Positions 25,725-34,143 of a DNA stretch of 38,460 nucleotides are shown here, piece by piece. Origin of the DNA: DATFKA01 sp042095835 (GTDB taxonomy: Bacteria > Bacteroidota > Bacteroidia > Chitinophagales > Saprospiraceae). A program made the translations under genes and the position numbers. The stretch's first letter is position 1. Each line of letters starts with the position of its first letter. The notes beneath the pieces are model-generated. The model was given only the letters and a program-made list of their open reading frames with translations, ran no database searches and was not told where the DNA came from. The DNA lies in NCBI GenBank assembly GCA_042095835.1, contig JBELML010000049.1:1-38460 (forward strand), given 5' to 3'.

Positions 25725-26724
25725 TGGTCACTTTGTTGTCCTGATGCTCAGAGTTGGCTTCATCCTCAGAGGTTTCTTCCTCTGTATCCTCTATTTCTAT
25801 TTGCCTAGTAGATTCTACAAATCGGTAAACCATATCGTAAGCTTCCTCATGGAAGGTATTGGGAAAAGCAGCTTTAGCAAATTTCACCAAATCTGCCTTT
25901 TCCAGCATAGCTTTCAAATCGGTCTGCCATTGCTCAGGAAAGTCTTTTTCCTTGAGGTCTTGTATAATCTCTGGTGTTGTCGACTCTAGCGCATTAATCT
26001 GGTACCTATTCTCTAAATAGGCCCTTAGAATAAAGGTCAAGCGCGACTGGTATTTTTTGAATTCTCCTTTCGGAAGTAGATCTTCCTCCTTTAATTGCTG
26101 CAATTGCTCAAAAGCTAGAACATGGGCTGGTGGCGGCGGTGCAGCAACTTCAATCTTTTCTTTTTCCTTTTTCTTTTTATTCGAAAGCAGGAAATATACG
26201 ATGGTCAGGAGTACTAAAGGAGCCAAAATCAAAGCCAACAAAGGTAAAACCTCCTCTAGACTTACGGGTTCTTCAATAATATCCTTGATCGGTTGTAGAT
26301 CTGTAGAATCTGTTAATTGTACTGGGATGGTACGCACGACAAATTGCAAGGGAGGTGTACTTTCTTGTTTGGCAAGTCCATTCTCGGTATAATTAATTGG
26401 AATAGGAGGGATCTGATAAGTCCCTGCATCAAAGGCCGTAAATACCAACTTTTGAGTGACGTTGTATGGATCGGTCGTGGCGGTATCCGCCTTGGGGGTG
26501 CTTTTTAGTTCTAAACTATCTATAGGACTGAGTACATCGAGTTGCAGGCCCGTCATTTTCACCGCTTTGGTATAGCTGATAAAAATGGTCATCTCTACCT
26601 CATCACCGATCAATACATCATTGGTATTGAGCGTAGCAGTAGCACTAAGCTGCGCCGCTGCTTTTCCGCAAAAGACGAAAAAGCAAATCAGCACACTCAA
26701 TTGTATGATGCTCCTTTTTGACAT
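25717..26724 (-). CDS. BatD-like / DUF4381-like membrane protein
   Basis: This 335-residue protein has a signal peptide (about 1-24, ending KAAA), an exported beta-sandwich region (about 25-135), one transmembrane helix (about 165-182), a basic KKKKEKEK stretch and a cytosolic helical domain (about 205-305) with FKKYQSRLTFILRAYLENRY, then an acidic tail. The plan (exported beta domain, one TM, helical cytosolic domain) resembles DUF4381 and BatD-like proteins found between the DUF58 gene and batA. Its exact role is unknown; it may anchor the complex. It follows the DUF58 gene by 14 bases and overlaps batA by 8. Confidence 0.82.
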   Translation of the reverse strand: MSKRSIIQLSVLICFFVFCGKAAAQLSATATLNTNDVLIGDEVEMTIFISYTKAVKMTGLQLDVLSPIDSLELKSTPKADTATTDPYNVTQKLVFTAFDAGTYQIPPIPINYTENGLAKQESTPPLQFVVRTIPVQLTDSTDLQPIKDIIEEPVSLEEVLPLLALILAPLVLLTIVYFLLSNKKKKEKEKIEVAAPPPPAHVLAFEQLQQLKEEDLLPKGEFKKYQSRLTFILRAYLENRYQINALESTTPEIIQDLKEKDFPEQWQTDLKAMLEKADLVKFAKAAFPNTFHEEAYDMVYRFVESTRQIEIEDTEEETSEDEANSEHQDNKVTNE

Positions 26725-26738
26725 AATTGATAGTATTC

Positions 26739-27620
26739 TTATCGACCTCTTTTTTGGAAAAATTTCAGCAAAATATTTACATAAGACTCATCGGTCTGAA
26801 TACTTACCGAATCGGCGCCACTTTTTAGAAACATCCCTTTGAAATACTGGTAATGCTCCTGATACCAATTCGCATAATTTTCTCTGACCTTTTTTGAGCT
26901 CGTATCCAGCCACCTCGTTTTTCCTGTTTCTGGATCAAGCGCTCTAATCAGTCCTACATTGGGGAGCTCTTTTTCTCTACGATCATTGATCTGTATACCG
27001 ACAATATCATGCCTTCGAGCAGCAATCCTTAAGGGATTCTCGTAGGCTTTACTGATAAAATCCGAGAGAATGAAGCAGATACTCCTTTTCTTGATCACAT
27101 TATTGAGATACTCTAGCGCCATCCCTATATCTGTGCCCTGGTGCGCTGGTTCAAAGTCGAGTAGCTCTCTGATGATCCTTAGAATATGAGAACGCCCCTT
27201 TTTAGGAGGTATAAATTTCTCAATCTGATCACTAAAAAAAATCACCCCAACTTTATCATTATTATTGATTGCCGAGAAACTCAGCAAAGCACAAACTTCT
27301 GTAATAATACCCGACTTGAACTGGTTCGTTGTGCCAAACAAAGAACTCTGGCTAATGTCTACCAGCAACATGACGGTCAACTCCCGTTCCTCCTCAAAGA
27401 CTTTGACGTGCGGATCTCCCGTACGAGCGGTTACATTCCAATCAATATTACGCACATCATCACCATATTGATATCCGCGAACCTCGCTGAAAGACATGCC
27501 GCGCCCCTTAAAGGCAGAGTGATATTCTCCTGAGAAAATATGCTTACTCAAACCCTTGGTCTTGATCTCAATCTTCCGGACTTTTTTGAGCAGTTCGCTT
27601 GTCTCCATTATATAATTCAT
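26739..27620 (-). CDS. DUF58 domain protein
   Basis: This 293-residue cytosolic protein has the DUF58 signature VRGYQYGDDVRNIDWNVTAR (shown in parts: GDDVRNIDWN at about 52-61) and a VWA-like fold with DISQSS (about 93-98). The ORF can start at 27620 (MNYIM) or at Met5 (METSELLKK); the second matches the usual N-terminus. It overlaps the moxR gene by one base. DUF58 proteins nearly always accompany MoxR ATPases and are proposed clients or adaptors. Confidence 0.92.
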   Translation of the reverse strand: MNYIMETSELLKKVRKIEIKTKGLSKHIFSGEYHSAFKGRGMSFSEVRGYQYGDDVRNIDWNVTARTGDPHVKVFEEERELTVMLLVDISQSSLFGTTNQFKSGIITEVCALLSFSAINNNDKVGVIFFSDQIEKFIPPKKGRSHILRIIRELLDFEPAHQGTDIGMALEYLNNVIKKRSICFILSDFISKAYENPLRIAARRHDIVGIQINDRREKELPNVGLIRALDPETGKTRWLDTSSKKVRENYANWYQEHYQYFKGMFLKSGADSVSIQTDESYVNILLKFFQKRGR

Positions 27621-28645
27621 TACGGCACCTCTACCGTGTTTAAAATCTTATTGATGATATCCTCTTGAGAAATGTTTTCTGCTTCTGCTTCGTAGCTCAA
27701 ACCTATTCTGTGACGCATGACGTCGTGGCACACCGCGCGCACATCTTCTGGAATAACAAAGCCACGTCTTTGTAAAAAGGCATAGGCTTTACTCGCTAGT
27801 GCTAAATTGATACTTGCTCTAGGAGAACCTCCATAGTTAATCAAAGGCGATAAACTCCCCAAACCGTATTCGGCTGGATTACGCGTAGCAAAGACTACAT
27901 CGATGATGTATCGTTCGATTTTTTCATCCATATACACCTTGCGTACCGACTCTCTAGCTTTCATTATGACGCTAGGGTCGACCACTGGATTTACTTTCCC
28001 AAAGCCATCGATCGCCATATTCCTACGGATGATTTCTCTTTCTTCCTCTTTATTGGGGTAGCCAATTTTAACTTTGAGCATAAAACGGTCAACCTGAGCT
28101 TCTGGCAATGGATAGGTTCCTTCCTGATCAATCGGGTTCTGAGTAGCCAATACCAAGAAAGGCTCTTCGAGGTGGAAGGTTTCATTTCCGATGGTCACCT
28201 GCCGCTCTTGCATCGCCTCAAGTAGAGCGGATTGTACCTTAGCCGGAGCACGGTTGATTTCATCAGCCAGCACAAAGTTGGCGAAAACAGGTCCCTGGCG
28301 CACAGAGAATTCATTTTTACTAGGATTGTAGATCATAGTACCAATGATATCGGCAGGTAAAAGATCAGGGGTAAACTGAATTCTACTGAATTGGGCATTG
28401 ATAGCACTAGAAAGTGTCTTTATCGCCAGTGTTTTTGCCAAACCAGGCAAACCTTCTAATAAAACGTGGCCTTTGGTGAGCAAACCTAGTAGCAGGCGCT
28501 CAATCATCGTAGATTGGCCTACAATGACTTTTCCGGTTTCTGCCCTGAGATCATCTACAAAGGCACTATCTATATGTATCTGTTGGTTTAATGCTTCAAT
28601 GTCTACAGACTGCATAGTGGGTGTGTTTATTAAATTGGATTGCAA
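27620..28645 (-). CDS. MoxR family AAA+ ATPase
   Basis: This 341-residue ATPase has Walker A GLPGLAKT (about 60-67), Walker B VLADEINRAP (about 126-135), and a sensor-type ATQNPIDQEGTYPLPEAQ segment (given as ATQNPIDQEGTYPLPEAQ). It is the first gene of the eight-gene Bat operon. MoxR ATPases are thought to be chaperones for VWA-containing partners, here DUF58, BatA and BatB. The leader of about 70 bases separates it from the MobA-like gene on the same strand; no strong promoter could be assigned. Length is normal. Confidence 0.95.
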   Translation of the reverse strand: MQSNLINTPTMQSVDIEALNQQIHIDSAFVDDLRAETGKVIVGQSTMIERLLLGLLTKGHVLLEGLPGLAKTLAIKTLSSAINAQFSRIQFTPDLLPADIIGTMIYNPSKNEFSVRQGPVFANFVLADEINRAPAKVQSALLEAMQERQVTIGNETFHLEEPFLVLATQNPIDQEGTYPLPEAQVDRFMLKVKIGYPNKEEEREIIRRNMAIDGFGKVNPVVDPSVIMKARESVRKVYMDEKIERYIIDVVFATRNPAEYGLGSLSPLINYGGSPRASINLALASKAYAFLQRRGFVIPEDVRAVCHDVMRHRIGLSYEAEAENISQEDIINKILNTVEVP

Positions 28646-28716
28646 ATTTGGCGATTTTTTTCTACAAAAAGGAATCTTAGTCCCTTGCTAATCAGCTTCC
28701 TAACATTTTTTAATTT

Positions 28717-29886
28717 TTATTTTAAAGAAGTGTTAAGAGACAGGATTTCATCGCGCTCTTCTGGCCGGTTGATATTTAACAGCGTATTCGGATTTTTCAC
28801 ATCTATCAGCTCCACATCGGAGTTGATCAAAACCTTCCTCGGACAAGAATACCCCTGTGCCAAAAATTGAAGTAAACTCAGGTAGGATCGAGGTTCCCAG
28901 ATACAAATCAATGGTTCGGGAAATTCATTTACCGGGCTATTGAAAGCAGTCGCCAATTTGGAAGGATTCCTGGCCTCAATGAGTGTTTGTAGCGTGGCCG
29001 AATCTAGTAAAGGAAGATCACAGGCCACGACCAACCAGGCAGCATCTGGATGCGCTCTAAAGGCCGATAGTATTCCCCCAAATGGACCTAAACCACTGAA
29101 ACTATCCGGTAATGCTTGATGATTTTTAGCAATATCTTGCGCTTGGTCGGGGCGGCAAGAAAGAAATACTTCCTCACAAAGTGGAGCCAACACCTCAGCC
29201 ATGTAGGCACGTTGAGGCTTGCCGTGGTAGCTAATCAAGCCCTTATCTTCTCCCATCCGTTGGCTTTTCCCTCCGGCCAAAACCAGACCATATAGCGGTG
29301 GTTTAGCAGCTTGCAAACGATCCAATAGGAATGCGGCAATGCCTTGTACATCATTAAAAGCAAAACTCGGTATCGTATCGATAGAGGGGAGGGCTTCCCT
29401 AAGAAAAGGATATACCGCACTTTGTCCTTCGGTATAAAGGATCGCAGCCACATCTGTCAATTGAGACAATCGTTTGTGCAAGGATTTTTCCTTTTTGGGG
29501 TCAATGACCACTATTTGCCGCTTGGCCTGAAAGTGATTACCGTTTACCAAGACCACATCTTCATCCTTCATCTGGATACGCTGCTGATAAACATCCAAGT
29601 GCCCATTAAACGCATACTCATGATAATGTATCTTATCGGTATAGACTCTACTGAAGCCAGCCGCCAAGGGAGACTCCATCCCTCCAGCAGCCATTTGATC
29701 GCCTTCTGCATGATCAGCATCCACATAGGCTAAGCGGTAATCTGCTACCAGTCGATCGGCTAAAGCCTTGCATAGCTGTTGAATTTTTCCACAGCTTGTT
29801 CCTAAGATGGCCCATTCTTGGCTATGAAATTGTCCATAGTCTGGCCTATTAAGCTTCGCGTGTTTTTGATGTCCCTTCTGTTCCAA
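28717..29886 (-). CDS. MobB-like/MobA fusion (molybdenum cofactor guanylyltransferase)
   Basis: This 389-residue protein starts at TTG 29886; the next in-frame Met is about 60 residues inside and would cut the first domain. The C-terminal half (from about 198) is MobA: GLVLAGGKSQRMGEDKG, then a PFGGILSAF loop and VACDLPLL. MobA attaches GMP to molybdopterin. The N-terminal half (about 20-190) resembles MobB (WAILGTSCGKIQQL, AYVDADHAEGD, VLVNGNHF), but the P-loop reads GTSCGKIQ, without the Gly-Lys-Thr/Ser needed for nucleotide binding. No other molybdenum genes are in the window. The gene is divergent from the biosynthetic cluster, with 81 bases between. Confidence 0.82.
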   Translation of the reverse strand: MEQKGHQKHAKLNRPDYGQFHSQEWAILGTSCGKIQQLCKALADRLVADYRLAYVDADHAEGDQMAAGGMESPLAAGFSRVYTDKIHYHEYAFNGHLDVYQQRIQMKDEDVVLVNGNHFQAKRQIVVIDPKKEKSLHKRLSQLTDVAAILYTEGQSAVYPFLREALPSIDTIPSFAFNDVQGIAAFLLDRLQAAKPPLYGLVLAGGKSQRMGEDKGLISYHGKPQRAYMAEVLAPLCEEVFLSCRPDQAQDIAKNHQALPDSFSGLGPFGGILSAFRAHPDAAWLVVACDLPLLDSATLQTLIEARNPSKLATAFNSPVNEFPEPLICIWEPRSYLSLLQFLAQGYSCPRKVLINSDVELIDVKNPNTLLNINRPEERDEILSLNTSLK

Positions 29887-29967
29887 TACAATTCTATATT
29901 TTGGGTCAAATAAAGAGTAACTCTAAACTAAGGAAACAAAATGAGATTCCTTTGACTTTATAAACCT

Positions 29968-31101
29968 ATGGATAATCATAATGTTGACGTGGTGATCATT
30001 GGTGGAGGTTTGGCAGGACTAACCGCAGCTTTGCATTTGCGAAAAGCGGGCAAATCCGTTCTGGTGATTGAAAAAAAGACTTATCCACAACACAAAGTTT
30101 GTGGGGAGTATATTTCTTGTGAAGTTCTTCCCTATTTTGAATATTTGGATGCCCCTTTAGAAGCGCTTCAAGCCAATTTTGTCCAGCGTTTCCGCCTTCA
30201 CGGGCCCTCTGGTAAATATGTAGAAAGTCAACTTCCCTTAGGAGGCTTAGGAATCCGTAGGTATACTTTAGATCACTATCTGTATGAGAAAGCATTGATC
30301 GCTGGAGTTCGATTCCTATTAAAGACTAATGTCCAGGCAGTCAGTTTCTCTAATGGTTTACATACCCTGAAAAGTGACCATCATACTATAAAAGCGCCTG
30401 TTGTATTGGGTAGCTTCGGCAAACGATCAAAAATGGACAAGGTCTTAATGCGGCCATTTGCCCAAGAACCAGCTCGCTATCTTGGTGTAAAGTTTTACAT
30501 CGATGCTCCTTTCCCTACCGATCTCGTCACCTTATACAATTTTGATAGTGGCTATGCGGGAGCAGTACAGGTAGAAGATGGTACCATTGATATCGCCTAT
30601 TTAGTCGATGCTGCCAGCTTGCAAAAGGCAGGTGGCGTCTCTCAATTAGAACAAAAGGTCCTTTATCAAAACCCTGCTATCCGAGAACTTTTTGAATCTG
30701 GTCCCAGAAGCCCAGCCAAACCATTGGCGATCTCAAATGTCTCCTTTCTACCTAAAAAACAAGTGATTGACCATATCCTTCTCATTGGAGATGCCGCAGG
30801 CATGATTCCTCCACTTGCAGGAAATGGGATGGCGATGGCGATCCACGGAGCAAAGTTAGCTGCAGAGTGTAGTCTAGAGTATTTGTCAGGACAAATCAGC
30901 CGAGAGCATTTAGATTTAAAATACCAACAACAATGGAATCAGCAATTCAAACATCGCCTTTTTTGGGGCAGAAGACTTCACCGATTCATGGGTAAACCTT
31001 TGGTATCAGAGACGGCTGTACAAACACTAAAAGTACTTCCTTTCCTACTTAGGCCGATAATCAGACAGACTCACGGTAAGCCCATTCTGATTTCTAGCTA
31101 A
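29968..31101 (+). CDS. FAD-dependent oxidoreductase (geranylgeranyl-reductase/monooxygenase-like)
   Basis: This 377-residue flavoprotein has the dinucleotide-binding motif VVIIGGGLAGL (8-18) with a closing acidic residue in VIEKK, a KVCGEYIS segment (about 43-50) typical of the geranylgeranyl-reductase-like group, and the second FAD motif LIGDAAGMIPPLAGNGMA (about 270-287). Members hydroxylate aromatic rings or reduce isoprenoid double bonds. It is the first gene of the cluster; the methyltransferase starts 8 bases after its stop. By analogy with Streptomyces srsABC it may hydroxylate the aromatic product of the type III PKS; that is inference. Confidence 0.85.
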   Translation: MDNHNVDVVIIGGGLAGLTAALHLRKAGKSVLVIEKKTYPQHKVCGEYISCEVLPYFEYLDAPLEALQANFVQRFRLHGPSGKYVESQLPLGGLGIRRYTLDHYLYEKALIAGVRFLLKTNVQAVSFSNGLHTLKSDHHTIKAPVVLGSFGKRSKMDKVLMRPFAQEPARYLGVKFYIDAPFPTDLVTLYNFDSGYAGAVQVEDGTIDIAYLVDAASLQKAGGVSQLEQKVLYQNPAIRELFESGPRSPAKPLAISNVSFLPKKQVIDHILLIGDAAGMIPPLAGNGMAMAIHGAKLAAECSLEYLSGQISREHLDLKYQQQWNQQFKHRLFWGRRLHRFMGKPLVSETAVQTLKVLPFLLRPIIRQTHGKPILISS

Positions 31102-31109
31102 ATTGACCC

Positions 31110-31832
31110 ATGTTTAAATCTTTTAAAACCCGTTCGGAAGAAGCTGAAATCATTGATGACTTCAGCTTGGAAGGAGAAGCTATCGAAGCTACCTACAAAA
31201 GTATAGAAGGAGTCAATACTTGGTTGGGTGGCAATCTTGTACTCCTCAATAGCCTCAAAAAAGCCATTCGATTTCTCGGTTTGGAACACAAGTCTGTGCA
31301 GTTAGTTGACCTTGGTTGTGGTAGTGGGGATGGTATGGTTGCCCTAGCCAGATGGGCGAGAAAGAACAAGCTCGATTTGACCATCAAAGGCTATGATGCC
31401 AATCCATTTGTAGTGAACCTTGCGCGCAGAAATGGCGCCTCTTTCAGCAATATCTCTATTGAAATAGCAGATATTTTCAGTGAGCAATGTGATCTTTCAG
31501 GAGTAGACCTTGCCACCTTTAATCTCTGTTTACATCATTTCACAGATACCGAAATCAAGGAATTGCTAGAAAAGTGTAAGTCCTCTGGAGTAAAGGCGAT
31601 TATCATCAATGACCTTCATCGGCATTGGCTGGCCTATGGTTTATTCTATGTAGTTTGCTTCCTCTTTCGAGTGCCTGAAATCCCCAAAAAAGATGGACTT
31701 TTATCCATCAAAAAAGGATTCAAGAAGGACGAATTAAGTCAAATGGCCAAATCAATAGGGAGCAGTACTTATGATTTAAAATGGAAATGGGCTTTTCGCT
31801 TTCGCCTGCTCATCTTTCTAAATAATTCCTAA
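31110..31832 (+). CDS. SAM-dependent methyltransferase
   Basis: This 240-residue class I methyltransferase has motif I VDLGCGSGDG (about 66-75), an acidic second strand KGYDANPF (about 92-99) and ADIFSEQCDLSGVDL with NLCLHHF (about 138-144) at the motif IV region. The C-terminal part has a hydrophobic stretch (LFYVVCFLFRV), suggesting a lipid-like substrate or membrane contact. It lies 8 bases after the flavoprotein gene and 71 bases before the type III PKS gene. The likely substrate is the hydroxylated or cyclised polyketide made by this cluster; O- versus C-methylation cannot be told. Confidence 0.85.
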   Translation: MFKSFKTRSEEAEIIDDFSLEGEAIEATYKSIEGVNTWLGGNLVLLNSLKKAIRFLGLEHKSVQLVDLGCGSGDGMVALARWARKNKLDLTIKGYDANPFVVNLARRNGASFSNISIEIADIFSEQCDLSGVDLATFNLCLHHFTDTEIKELLEKCKSSGVKAIIINDLHRHWLAYGLFYVVCFLFRVPEIPKKDGLLSIKKGFKKDELSQMAKSIGSSTYDLKWKWAFRFRLLIFLNNS

Positions 31833-31903
31833 ATCATAGCGATTCTAGTTCCGTCTTACCATAAATTAGTAGCTTTCCAATATATATAACAAATACCCAC
31901 TCT

Positions 31904-32965
31904 ATGGTTGACCTACGGCCAAGCGTATTAGGCACGGCTATTCAGACTCCACCTTTCACCAAGGATACGGACGAGATTCTTAAAGACATGGAAGGCCACT
32001 TGGCCGATCAGGACGAGCGATTCCGTAGAAAAATCTTACGCATCTTTAAATATGCGCAGGTGGATCGGCGCTACTCCATCATTCCCGCTGATGATGTACT
32101 GGGTCAATTGAGCTTCGAAGAAAAAAATGACCGGTACGTAAAGGGTGTCATCGAGTTGGCGACTCAAGTTCTAGCAAAAGGCTTGAAAGATGCTAATGTT
32201 CAAGCGGAGGAGATTGACTACATTATTACGGTCAGCTGTACAGGTTTTATGATACCCAGCGTAGATGCCTATTTGATTAATGCTTTTGGTATGCGGCAGG
32301 ATGTGGTACGACTACCCGTCACAGAGATGGGTTGTGCGGCAGGTGTCTCAGCTATGATTTACGCAACCAATTTCCTCAAAGCCAATCCGGGAAAAAAAGT
32401 AGCTATCGTCTCTGTGGAATCTCCGATGTCCACTTTTCAATTGCAAGATTTCTCTATGGCAAATATGGTGAGCGCTGCTATTTTTGGAGATGGCGCTGCT
32501 TGTGTCATCTTGGGAAGCGATGAAAATAGCAGTGGCCCACGGGTCATGGACACCAATATGTATCATTTCTACGATGAGACAGATCTCATGGGTTTTCGAC
32601 TGCGCAACTCAGGTTTTGAAATGGTACTGGACGTAAAAGTTCCAGATACGATTGAAGCACATTTCGAGAAAATTATTTTCCCTTTTCTGGAACGCAATCA
32701 ATTAAAAATCGAAGACATTGATCATCTCATTTTTCACCCAGGCGGCAAGAAAATCATACAAATGGTAGAAGGTCTTTTTGGTGCGCTTGGCAAGAATATA
32801 GATCAAACCAAAGCAGTCTTAAGAAACTATGGCAACATGTCGAGTGCTACGGTCTTGTATGTTTTACATCAGTTTTTGGAAAAAGGTATAAAGGCTGGTG
32901 ACAAAGGACTCATGTTGAGTTTCGGCCCTGGTTTTTCTGCACAAACCGTTTTATTAGAATGGTAG
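31904..32965 (+). CDS. Type III polyketide synthase (chalcone synthase-like)
   Basis: This 353-residue protein has the full type III PKS triad: Cys144 in TEMGCAAGVSA, His278 in IFHPGG and Asn308 in RNYGNMSS, matching chalcone synthase Cys164, His303 and Asn336. The C-terminal SFGPGFSAQTVLLEW is also typical. Such homodimers load an acyl starter, extend it with malonyl-CoA and cyclise it to a pyrone, resorcinol or phloroglucinol. The starter is unknown; fatty-acid-type genes downstream suggest a medium or long acyl chain. The stop overlaps the SDR start by 7 bases (ATGGTAG), indicating coupling. Confidence 0.93.
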   Translation: MVDLRPSVLGTAIQTPPFTKDTDEILKDMEGHLADQDERFRRKILRIFKYAQVDRRYSIIPADDVLGQLSFEEKNDRYVKGVIELATQVLAKGLKDANVQAEEIDYIITVSCTGFMIPSVDAYLINAFGMRQDVVRLPVTEMGCAAGVSAMIYATNFLKANPGKKVAIVSVESPMSTFQLQDFSMANMVSAAIFGDGAACVILGSDENSSGPRVMDTNMYHFYDETDLMGFRLRNSGFEMVLDVKVPDTIEAHFEKIIFPFLERNQLKIEDIDHLIFHPGGKKIIQMVEGLFGALGKNIDQTKAVLRNYGNMSSATVLYVLHQFLEKGIKAGDKGLMLSFGPGFSAQTVLLEW

Positions 32966-33798
32966 AAAAAGCGTTTCATAATCAGTGGGGCATTATTCTG
33001 GGTGGCTCCAGCGGCATGGGGCTGGCAACTGCGCATGAGCTAGCCATGCGCGGCATGAACCTCTGCATTATACATCGAGATCGAAGAAAAGCAAGCGAAA
33101 TATTTCAAAAGGAGGTCGATTGTATGCGAGATACTGGTGTAGAAGTGTTGACTTTTAATGTAGATGCCTTGCGTGCTGAGAAACGAAAAACCATCATCCA
33201 AACGCTCAAAGAGCAATTGGGTGAGCAAGGACGGATTAAAATTTTGTTGCACTCTATTTCGCGGGGCAATCTCAAGCTCCTGGCTCCTATTCCCACATCT
33301 GCTCCAGACTCCGCACTCAAGGAAGCTTTTTCTGACAATCCTGCCTATCTGCAATTATCAGATTTCCAGGCAACATTGGAAGCAATGGCTTTGAGCCTTT
33401 ATGACTGGGTATTCGATCTATTCCAAGCAGAAATATTTGATCAGGAAGCCCGTGTTATTGGACTCACTAGCGAAGGCAGTTCCAAAGCTTGGCGATCTTA
33501 TGCTGCGGTAAGTGTAGCCAAAGCAAGCCTTGAAGCCATAGCCCGTTCGATCGCATTAGAGTTTGCGCCTTATGGTATTACCTGTAATATCCTACAGCCT
33601 GGTGTCACTGATACGCCATCGCTGAGGATGATCCCAGGTAGTAAAACCCTCTTGGAACATACGCAAAAAAGAAACCCCAAACAGCGACTCACTCGAGCCG
33701 AAGATGTAGCAAAAGTCGTTTATTTACTTTGCAGACCCGAAGCTAATTGGATTAATGGCGCCATTATCCCTGTAGATGGTGGAGAGTCTATTGTATGA
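32959..33798 (+). CDS. SDR oxidoreductase resembling enoyl-ACP reductase (FabI/FabL-like)
   Basis: This 279-residue short-chain dehydrogenase has a nucleotide loop GGSSGMG (15-21) and an active-site Tyr181-x6-Lys188 (YAAVSVAK). This is the spacing of FabI/FabL enoyl reductases rather than the Tyr-x3-Lys of ketoreductases. A KASLEA segment and a LLHSIS segment recall FabI. It most likely reduces the 2-enoyl bond in chain building for this cluster. It is coupled to the PKS gene by a 7-base overlap, and ends just before the repeat arrays (33809 on), which separate it from the dehydratase gene by 345 bases. Confidence 0.82.
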   Translation: MVEKAFHNQWGIILGGSSGMGLATAHELAMRGMNLCIIHRDRRKASEIFQKEVDCMRDTGVEVLTFNVDALRAEKRKTIIQTLKEQLGEQGRIKILLHSISRGNLKLLAPIPTSAPDSALKEAFSDNPAYLQLSDFQATLEAMALSLYDWVFDLFQAEIFDQEARVIGLTSEGSSKAWRSYAAVSVAKASLEAIARSIALEFAPYGITCNILQPGVTDTPSLRMIPGSKTLLEHTQKRNPKQRLTRAEDVAKVVYLLCRPEANWINGAIIPVDGGESIV

Positions 33799-33808
33799 TA
33801 TGGAGTTT

Positions 33809-33960
33809 AGGGAGACCCTTGGGGACTGGGGGACTTGGAGACCAGGGGACTGGGAGACCCTTGGGGACTGGGAGAGGGGGAGACAGGGAGACGGGGGGAC
33901 CAGGAGACCAGGAGACCAGGAGACTGGGGACCTGGAGGCTTGGGGAGCTGGGAGACGGAG
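33809..33960 (+). repeat. G-rich degenerate octamer tandem array
   Basis: About 18 units of an 8-base repeat with consensus NNGGRGAC (for example CAGGAGAC three times at 33901-33924, TGGGAGAC, AGGGAGAC), with two 10-base units and a few others of 7 or 9. A 21-base stretch starting at 33810 recurs exactly 42 bases later. The plus strand is extremely G-rich, with G-tracts of 3-6 spaced for possible G-quadruplex formation. It starts 10 bases after the SDR stop codon. Confidence 0.85.
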
Positions 33961-33978
33961 AAGCACTGTGGAGTTTTA

Positions 33979-34076
33979 GACACATAAGACATAGCACTTG
34001 AGACTTGGCACATGGCACTTGGCACATGAGACATGAGACATGGCACTTGACACTTGACACTTAGCACATAGCACAT
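33979..34076 (+). repeat. Heptamer tandem array, 14 units, consensus RRSACWT
   Basis: From 33979 to 34076 the sequence divides without a gap into 14 seven-base units, all fitting RRSACWT (for example GGCACTT, GAGACAT, GACACTT, AGCACAT). A fifteenth unit decays into AGCAAAG. It directly precedes the 34-bp repeat copy at 34088. There is no supported ORF in the array. Confidence 0.9.
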
Positions 34077-34087
34077 AGCAAAGTAAC

Positions 34088-34121
34088 TCGACCATCGTTG
34101 CTGAAGCATCGGGTCTCATTA
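34088..34121 (-). repeat. 34-bp dispersed repeat, copy B
   Basis: The reverse complement matches 937-970 at 31 of 34 positions. It lies between the heptamer array and the dehydratase gene. Together the octamer array, heptamer array and this repeat fill nearly the whole 345-base gap from 33799 to 34143. Confidence 0.7.
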
Positions 34122-34143
34122 ACTTAAAAAATACATTTACAGA

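Noticed and set aside
29897..29968. Promoter for the biosynthetic cluster
   Set aside because: A TATATTTTG stretch is present but its spacing does not fit TAnnTTTG and no TTG lies at the right distance.
33809..34076. CRISPR array
   Set aside because: Units are 7-8 bases and directly adjacent, with no spacers and no cas genes.
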